From the NCBI GenBank assembly GCA_021826835.1, contig JAKAYH010000045.1, positions 1 to 10,473 on the forward strand: 10,473 nucleotides of DNA, read 5' to 3'. Below are positions 6,729-10,473 of the stretch, piece by piece. The position numbers and the translations under genes were made by a program. The notes under the pieces were generated by a model. That model ran no database searches. It saw only the letters and a program-made list of their open reading frames with translations, and was not told the DNA's origin. The number at the start of each line of letters is the position of its first letter. Position 1 is the first letter of the stretch. Origin of the DNA: Thermoplasmata archaeon. Lineage in GTDB: Archaea; Thermoplasmatota; Thermoplasmata; Thermoplasmatales; Thermoplasmataceae.

Positions 6729-6738
6729 GTATAAATAG
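6729..6738. promoter_or_regulatory. Unassigned TATA-like box
   Basis: GTATAAATAG is one of the best TATA-box matches in the window and is usable in either direction. Rightward it would start a transcript near 6758 heading into the 3' end of amt as antisense. Leftward it would start near 6709 and run towards tRNA-Glu. No protein gene follows in either direction. Confidence 0.3.
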
Positions 6739-6797
6739 GGTATTGGTTAAAAAGACCATTTTCTTTCGGGTTTAGCATATAATTCTATTAACCAAAT

Positions 6798-6832
6798 ATT
6801 TTCTTTTTGAAAAAGGATGATTTGGAGAAAAA
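6798..6832 (-). terminator. T-rich terminator region of amt
   Basis: Downstream of the amt stop the minus strand carries TTTTT at 6832-6828 and again at 6814-6810, the second within CTTTTTCAAAAAG, a self-complementary block that also offers a T-run to rightward transcripts. Archaeal RNA polymerase stops at such T-tracts, so this is a likely terminator, possibly bidirectional. Confidence 0.4.
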
Positions 6833-6840
6833 TTATATTT

Positions 6841-8148
6841 TTATGATTTCGTCGCAGCAGTTAAATTTTCATTCGCATATTCACTATCTCGAAGCAAACC
6901 TTTTAGTGATTTGCTTATTGCATATACCGAGATATAAGAAGCAGTAAAAACGAAAGCTCCAACAACAATCACTGCAAGAGATTCAAGACCTAGTTGATGC
7001 AATGCCATAATACCCCCACCGAATAATATCCCGTTTGGAAGATTGGATGCTCCAGATGCAATTGCAAAGGATGTTTGTGTGAAGAAAGCAATCATGAGAA
7101 GACCGAATACACCTCCAACCATATGCCCCGGCAACACACCTATTGGATCACTGTACCATTTTGGTCTGGATAATAAATTTTCAGCTAAGACAAATATCGG
7201 ACCACTTATTAAACCTAGGACTACAGCACTTCCTGGGCTAACGTATCCGGCTAAGGGTGTTATTACTATCAATCCCATTAAAACACCATTTACACCATAG
7301 ATCAGACCTGGATCATGCTTCGAAATTAAAAATTTAGTTCCCATGGTAGAGACCATTGCAGAAGCAGCTGCAAGAAACGTTGTTATAACCACTATCACTG
7401 TTTCACTGGTAAATGCAAGTTCACTTCCAGGGTTGAATCCAAACCACCCGACCCAGAGAAGTAGAATTGCAAGAGTCAACCATCCAGAATTCAGGCTTCC
7501 ATGCTCTATCTTTGATTGCTTCAGTCCTTTTTTCTTTTCTTCCTGCCATATCCTAACCAGTATAGCCAGGGCTGCAAATCCTGCGGCTCCATGAACTACT
7601 AATCCACCTGCAAAATCCCGTACTCCCATAGTATAAAGCCATCCAGTTGGGTTCCATATCCACGCTGCTGGCAGTGTGTATATGAATATGAAATAAATGA
7701 TTGAGAATAAAATAAAAGCGGACATCTTAACTTTTCTAAGAACTACAACTCCAACGAGAGCGAGCGTTACAGAAGCAAAGGCTGTTTCAAAGAGAAAATA
7801 AGCTCCCGTAGACAGACCAGTATCGAAGAAATTCTTACCTGTAAGCCAGAAAATGCCCGTTAGTCCACCTGAAAGACCTGTAGAAAAAAGACCCAAGAAT
7901 ATATTACTATAAAATGGGTTTCCGATTAATCCACCGATGGTTGGTGCAAAGGCAATATTAAACCCAATTAATCCCATAAAAAATAAAGAGAATCCAGTTA
8001 TTATTAAGGTCTTATACAGACTTCTGTCAAGTTTGTGGTTTAACTCCCCAATTTCAAGAAAACCTACAGAAATAGTCATTGTGAATACAAGCAAGCTCGC
8101 GAACAAAACCCACAGATCATTAATAAGATTTGGTTGCATTAAAAACAC
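6841..8148 (-). CDS. amt: Ammonium transporter, Amt/MEP family
   Basis: Membrane channel/transporter for ammonium, 435 aa with about 11 hydrophobic segments, the family's usual length and topology. The signature DFAGGLVVHGAAG (178-190) carries the conserved Asp178 and first pore His186. The second pore His342 is in GVLPGHMVGGVFG. FETAFASVTLAL (120-131) holds the outer gating Phe124, and WVGWFGFNPGS (232-242) the inner one; Trp165 lies near the vestibule. The N-terminus lacks the usual GLAxFYGG motif and reads SVGFLEIGELNHK instead. The C-terminus ends SEYANENLTAATKS without the GLD...HGE motif that mediates PII control in typical Amts, and no glnK gene is adjacent. GTG 8148 lies 27 bases from a TATA-like box (leaderless); ATG 8139 is an alternative start. 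It appears to be a single-gene transcript. Confidence 0.92.
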   Translation of the reverse strand: MFLMQPNLINDLWVLFASLLVFTMTISVGFLEIGELNHKLDRSLYKTLIITGFSLFFMGLIGFNIAFAPTIGGLIGNPFYSNIFLGLFSTGLSGGLTGIFWLTGKNFFDTGLSTGAYFLFETAFASVTLALVGVVVLRKVKMSAFILFSIIYFIFIYTLPAAWIWNPTGWLYTMGVRDFAGGLVVHGAAGFAALAILVRIWQEEKKKGLKQSKIEHGSLNSGWLTLAILLLWVGWFGFNPGSELAFTSETVIVVITTFLAAASAMVSTMGTKFLISKHDPGLIYGVNGVLMGLIVITPLAGYVSPGSAVVLGLISGPIFVLAENLLSRPKWYSDPIGVLPGHMVGGVFGLLMIAFFTQTSFAIASGASNLPNGILFGGGIMALHQLGLESLAVIVVGAFVFTASYISVYAISKSLKGLLRDSEYANENLTAATKS

Positions 8149-8170
8149 TTATAGGGGAGGATAAATGGAT

Positions 8171-8180
8171 ATTATTTTAA
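8171..8180 (-). promoter_or_regulatory. TATA-like box for amt
   Basis: Minus-strand TTAAAATAAT is centred about 27 bases before the GTG at 8148, the leaderless distance. A second A/T element (ACTATATATATAC near 8201-8189) lies farther upstream and would give a leader of about 20 bases. That leader contains CCTCCCC rather than a ribosome binding site, so the nearer box is preferred. Confidence 0.4.
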
Positions 8181-8392
8181 TTCTCTTAGTATATATATAG
8201 TGTTCGGTAGGATTAAATCAAGCTCTAACAAGAGTTAAACTAATTTCATATTGATTCAACCTCCAAGAATTGTCTTTGGACTTTTCTAAATTAAAAACAA
8301 ATTCTTAAAATCAAATTGTTTCAATTTCTAGCATTGATAATTGCCTATATTCTAAAAGATATAATTTATAATAGTCCCTTGACCAACTTGAT

Positions 8393-8473
8393 TTGACGCA
8401 TCATAGAGAGAAGTCTCCCGTTATCTATGAGAGAATGTCATCATTACCAGTACTATTTAATCACCCTATTTAA
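8393..8473 (+). CDS. Possible 26-codon small gene or small RNA
   Basis: A TATA-like element ATAATTTATA (8361-8370) predicts a transcript start near 8392, exactly where a TTG opens a frame of 26 codons ending TAA at 8473. A CTTTTT run follows at 8485-8490 and could end the transcript. The peptide would start THHREKSPVIYERM and is basic in its first half and hydrophobic in its second. A perfect inverted repeat TCATAGA/TCTATGA (8401-8407, 8424-8430) lies inside, so the product could be a structured RNA of about 100 bases instead. TTG is a rare leaderless start and the frame is short enough to arise by chance, so confidence is low. Confidence 0.18.
   Translation: MTHHREKSPVIYERMSSLPVLFNHPI
8401..8430 (+). 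repeat. Inverted repeat, 7-bp arms
   Basis: TCATAGA and TCTATGA are perfect complements around a 16-base centre that itself contains GAGA..TCTC. The structure sits in the middle of the amt-dehydrogenase intergenic region, just downstream of a plus-strand TATA-like box. It may be an RNA hairpin or a regulator binding site. Confidence 0.4.
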
Positions 8474-8554
8474 GACTGATTCCTCTTTTTCATTCAATAT
8501 TATACAAAGATAGACTCTTCTAGGGCACAAATTTTATTTGAACTTGATATTAAT

Positions 8555-8572
8555 GTTAAAGAAAATTAAAAG
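8555..8572 (-). terminator. T-rich terminator of the acyl-CoA dehydrogenase gene
   Basis: Right after the stop codon the minus strand reads CTTTTAATTTTCTTTAAC, three T-runs within 18 bases and no hairpin. This fits the T-tract terminators used by archaeal RNA polymerase. Confidence 0.4.
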
Positions 8573-8573
8573 A

Positions 8574-10202
8574 TCAATCTTTGTGCATCCATTTTATCAA
8601 ATCCATATTTCTGAATGAATCCTCCAATAGAATCATGTAATTTTCGAATGATATTAGATCATAGACCCTAGATATTTCCTGAAGCCTTTCACTTTCAATT
8701 TCAGAAGCACACTGGGCTAGGAGTGTCAGCGAAAGAACCTGTCCAAAAAGTTTCAGTAGATCCTTTGAATTTATTTCCACATAGCTACTCTTTATCAAGT
8801 TGTTGAACTGATTCTCTACAAATTTAATTCTTTCTCTTATTCTTTCCTTCATTTTTACATCTTCTATCTTTTCATTCCTTGTTTTTAGATCATTAAAAAA
8901 CATAGATGCAACTCCCTTCTTTAAAATAGTCTCAATCATGTCTAAAGCCTGAATGTTGCTTGTTCCTTCCCAGATGGAAGTTACAAGTGCATCCCTGTGA
9001 AACTTTGGCATGGGGAATTCTTCAAAGAAACCTATGCCTCCGAAAATCTCCATTGAATATTGAGTAATATGATCAGATGACCATGCTGCCATATTCTTGG
9101 CAATATGTGTTATAAACCTTGCATAATTGTATTTGTCGTTATAGGGTGGTTTTATATCAGTTACATCTGAAAATAATTGAGCTGCATAAAGTGATATAAC
9201 TAGAGAAGCCTCAAGTTCAGCCTCCAGACTTATGATATCCTTCATCATAAGTGGGTGTTCTATCAGTTTCTTTCCAAATGCGGATCTCTTTTCAGTGTGA
9301 AGATAGGCTTCCCATAATGCCTTTCTTGCTATACCAACTGCGGCCAGGGCATCATCAATTCTTGATATGGTAAGAATTTCCATCGCATAGTATATTCCTT
9401 TGCCTTTCTCTCCTATCAGATAGGCTTCTGAATTTGTGAATTCAACCTCTCCACTTGGCACTGCTATGGTTCCCATCTTATTCTTCAATCTTCTGATATT
9501 ATAATTCAGGTCTCCTGTTTTTCTTATTGCAGGCACAAAGAATGTTTCTAGTGAGCGAATTCCCTTATCTCCAGTCATTGCAGTAACTATGGCACCATCA
9601 GCTATTCCTGCATTGCTTGCAAAATATTTGTCTGATCCATTTATGACCCATCCATTTTCAGTTTCCATAGCCTTTGTTTTGTTTGCACCCAGGTCACTTC
9701 CCCCCTGAGTTTCACTGTAGAAAGTTGCACCGTACCATGGATCTTTTTTATCAAGATAATGATTGATAAAACTTTCATCTCCATTGAAATATTTTCTTAA
9801 TGCATAGGCTGTCTGTGCTGTAAGTGTAAGGCTACAGAATATACCTGAATCAGAAATGAGGTATCCAGAGACAAAGTGGTACATCCATGACTGCTCACCA
9901 GCAGCACTCTTTATTACAACTCCTAAATTCTGTAACTTTTTCAGCGCATTCCTGTGTTCAGGTGATAATCTTACATAGTCTGTCCTTTTTCCATCAAGAT
10001 TCCACATTATGAGTTCTGGTTTTCCATTATGATCCACATAATCCATTATTTCTATCAATTCACTGGAAACATATTCTCCTAGAATCTCAAGGTCATTATC
10101 CGCGTGAAAATTTAAGAATTTCAGGAATTCTGAAAGTGGTAGATCTTCGCTTAAATAGTTTATCCCTTTGCTTCTGAAAATTTCATTAAACCTGTCTATC
10201 AT
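8574..10202 (-). CDS. AidB-like acyl-CoA dehydrogenase
   Basis: Flavoprotein of the acyl-CoA dehydrogenase superfamily, 542 aa. This is longer than the usual 380-400 and matches the AidB-like branch, which has an extra N-terminal segment (here about 1-110) and a C-terminal extension (about 430-542). Visible motifs are FYSETQGGSDLGA (161-173, FAD and substrate contact), GWVINGSDKYFAS (184-196), RRLKNKMGT (237-245), RIDDALAAVGIARKA (281-295), FGGIGFFEEFPMPKFHRD (387-404) and SIWEGTSNIQALD (409-421). Glu412 in WEGT aligns with the catalytic base of medium-chain dehydrogenases. It probably oxidises an acyl-CoA and passes electrons to an electron-transfer flavoprotein; no ETF or other beta-oxidation gene is adjacent, so the substrate is unknown. 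E. coli AidB has been linked to alkylation response, but that role cannot be assumed here. The ATG is at leaderless distance from a TATA-like box. Confidence 0.88.
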   Translation of the reverse strand: MIDRFNEIFRSKGINYLSEDLPLSEFLKFLNFHADNDLEILGEYVSSELIEIMDYVDHNGKPELIMWNLDGKRTDYVRLSPEHRNALKKLQNLGVVIKSAAGEQSWMYHFVSGYLISDSGIFCSLTLTAQTAYALRKYFNGDESFINHYLDKKDPWYGATFYSETQGGSDLGANKTKAMETENGWVINGSDKYFASNAGIADGAIVTAMTGDKGIRSLETFFVPAIRKTGDLNYNIRRLKNKMGTIAVPSGEVEFTNSEAYLIGEKGKGIYYAMEILTISRIDDALAAVGIARKALWEAYLHTEKRSAFGKKLIEHPLMMKDIISLEAELEASLVISLYAAQLFSDVTDIKPPYNDKYNYARFITHIAKNMAAWSSDHITQYSMEIFGGIGFFEEFPMPKFHRDALVTSIWEGTSNIQALDMIETILKKGVASMFFNDLKTRNEKIEDVKMKERIRERIKFVENQFNNLIKSSYVEINSKDLLKLFGQVLSLTLLAQCASEIESERLQEISRVYDLISFENYMILLEDSFRNMDLIKWMHKD

Positions 10203-10220
10203 AGTGAAACAATGTGCAAC

Positions 10221-10233
10221 AAGTTATTAATAT
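10221..10233 (-). promoter_or_regulatory. TATA-like box for the acyl-CoA dehydrogenase gene
   Basis: Minus-strand ATATTAATAACTT is centred about 26 bases before the ATG at 10202, and no ribosome binding site lies between them. This is a textbook leaderless arrangement. Confidence 0.45.
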
Positions 10234-10287
10234 TCTGATTTCCAGTTTTGGTTATATATCAAACGATATTTGTGAATGGTTTAACAA

Positions 10288-10295
10288 AATTTAAA
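10288..10295 (+). promoter_or_regulatory. TATA-like box for tRNA-Val
   Basis: AATTTAAA lies about 30 bases before the tRNA 5' end at 10322, predicting a start a few bases upstream of the mature tRNA. It is divergent from the dehydrogenase promoter about 55 bases to the left. Confidence 0.45.
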
Positions 10296-10321
10296 CACAT
10301 TCGAGCATTAACCCTTTTAGA

Positions 10322-10394
10322 GGGCTTGTAGTCCAGTGGTTATGACGTCGCTCTCACACAGCGAAGACCGCCGGTTCGAATCCGGCCAGGCCCA
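10322..10394 (+). tRNA. tRNA-Val(CAC)
   Basis: Complete 73-base cloverleaf. The acceptor arms GGGCTTG/CAGGCCC pair with one T-G wobble and the discriminator is A, with no encoded CCA. The anticodon stem TCGCT/AGCGA encloses CTCACAC, giving anticodon CAC, which reads GTG. The T-arm GCCGG/CCGGC carries the canonical loop TTCGAAT. There is no intron. Confidence 0.97.
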
Positions 10395-10473
10395 TTTAAA
10401 AATGTAAGCAAATCCTATTGTCTATCGGATAGGTAGGGATTCGATTATTTAATTAAGTGGATACCAATAATAT
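10395..10473 (+). other. Downstream of tRNA-Val to window end
   Basis: No gene is seen. TTATTTAATTAAG near 10445-10457 resembles a TATA box and could serve a rightward gene whose start lies just outside the window. A weak repeat of CCTAT/ATAGG (10413-10431) is present but has a long loop. Confidence 0.3.

Larger units (their letters stand above)
6518..6840. other. Gene-free region between tRNA-Glu and the end of amt
   Basis: No convincing protein gene is present. The stretch holds the probable tRNA-Glu promoter, an inverted repeat GTTTACTC...GAGTAAA around 6581-6607, several copies of a TTGGTTA-like word in both orientations, a good but unassigned TATA-like box at 6729-6738, and T-runs on both strands near 6801-6832 that probably end amt transcription. 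The longest minus-strand frame with an ATG is 36 codons (6525-6635), and I do not regard it as a gene. Confidence 0.6.
8149..8573. other. Gene-poor region between amt and the acyl-CoA dehydrogenase
   Basis: Very A/T-rich stretch of 425 bases between two minus-strand genes. It contains the amt promoter at its left end, a T-rich terminator region for the dehydrogenase at its right end, and in the middle a plus-strand TATA-like box, a 7-bp inverted repeat and a T-run that could together mark a tiny gene or small RNA (entered separately). Nothing else stands out. Confidence 0.6.

Noticed and set aside
7043..8164. Plus-strand frames of 75-85 codons opposite amt
   Set aside because: They are antisense to transmembrane codons, and the predicted peptides resemble no known protein.
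10413..10431. CCTAT...ATAGG repeat after tRNA-Val as a terminator
   Set aside because: The arms are five bases with a loop of nine bases and no T-tract follows, so termination is not supported.
1..10473. CRISPR arrays, insertion sequences, toxin-antitoxin or other defence genes
   Set aside because: No regularly spaced repeats, transposase motifs, terminal inverted repeats or known defence domains were seen on either strand.

Overview
The window looks like the chromosome of a thermoacidophilic euryarchaeon, most likely of the Thermoplasmatales (Thermoplasma/Ferroplasma/Cuniculiplasma group). The grounds are an AT-rich sequence, heavy use of AGA/AGG and ATA codons, archaeal-type tRNAs without encoded CCA, and gene starts with no ribosome binding site but an A/T-rich TATA-like box about 24-28 bases upstream, which is the leaderless pattern of that group. 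The genus is inferred, not read.

Layout from left to right. Positions 1-62 hold the 5' part of a tRNA-Gln(CUG) on the minus strand, cut by the window edge. An orphan gene of unknown function (181-567, +) follows. Next is an overlapping pair (631-2659, +): homoserine kinase and a cystathionine gamma-synthase-family PLP enzyme. A directly abutting hyuA-hyuB pair (2778-6290, +) encodes an ATP-dependent hydantoinase/5-oxoprolinase-type enzyme. Then come a tRNA-Glu(UUC) (6443-6517, -), a gene-free stretch with several inverted repeats and an orphan TATA box (6518-6840), an ammonium transporter (6841-8148, -), a second gene-poor stretch with a possible very small gene or small RNA (8149-8573), an AidB-like acyl-CoA dehydrogenase (8574-10202, -) and a tRNA-Val(CAC) (10322-10394, +).

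The theme is amino-acid and nitrogen metabolism. ThrB makes O-phosphohomoserine. The translationally linked PLP enzyme probably consumes it to form cystathionine or homocysteine, as plant cystathionine gamma-synthase does; its active-site segment also resembles the plant enzyme. HyuAB would open a cyclic amide such as 5-oxoproline with ATP, giving glutamate, which is useful where hot acid drives spontaneous cyclisation of Glu and Gln. Amt imports ammonium. The acyl-CoA dehydrogenase stands alone and is probably a separate transcription unit.

No CRISPR array, insertion sequence or defence system was seen. The most interesting points are the likely phosphohomoserine route with an unusual Tyr-to-Phe active-site change, a tRNA-Glu whose T-loop has C instead of the near-invariant U55, a HyuB ending at its glycine-rich motif, an Amt with atypical termini, and unexplained promoter-like and hairpin structures between genes.
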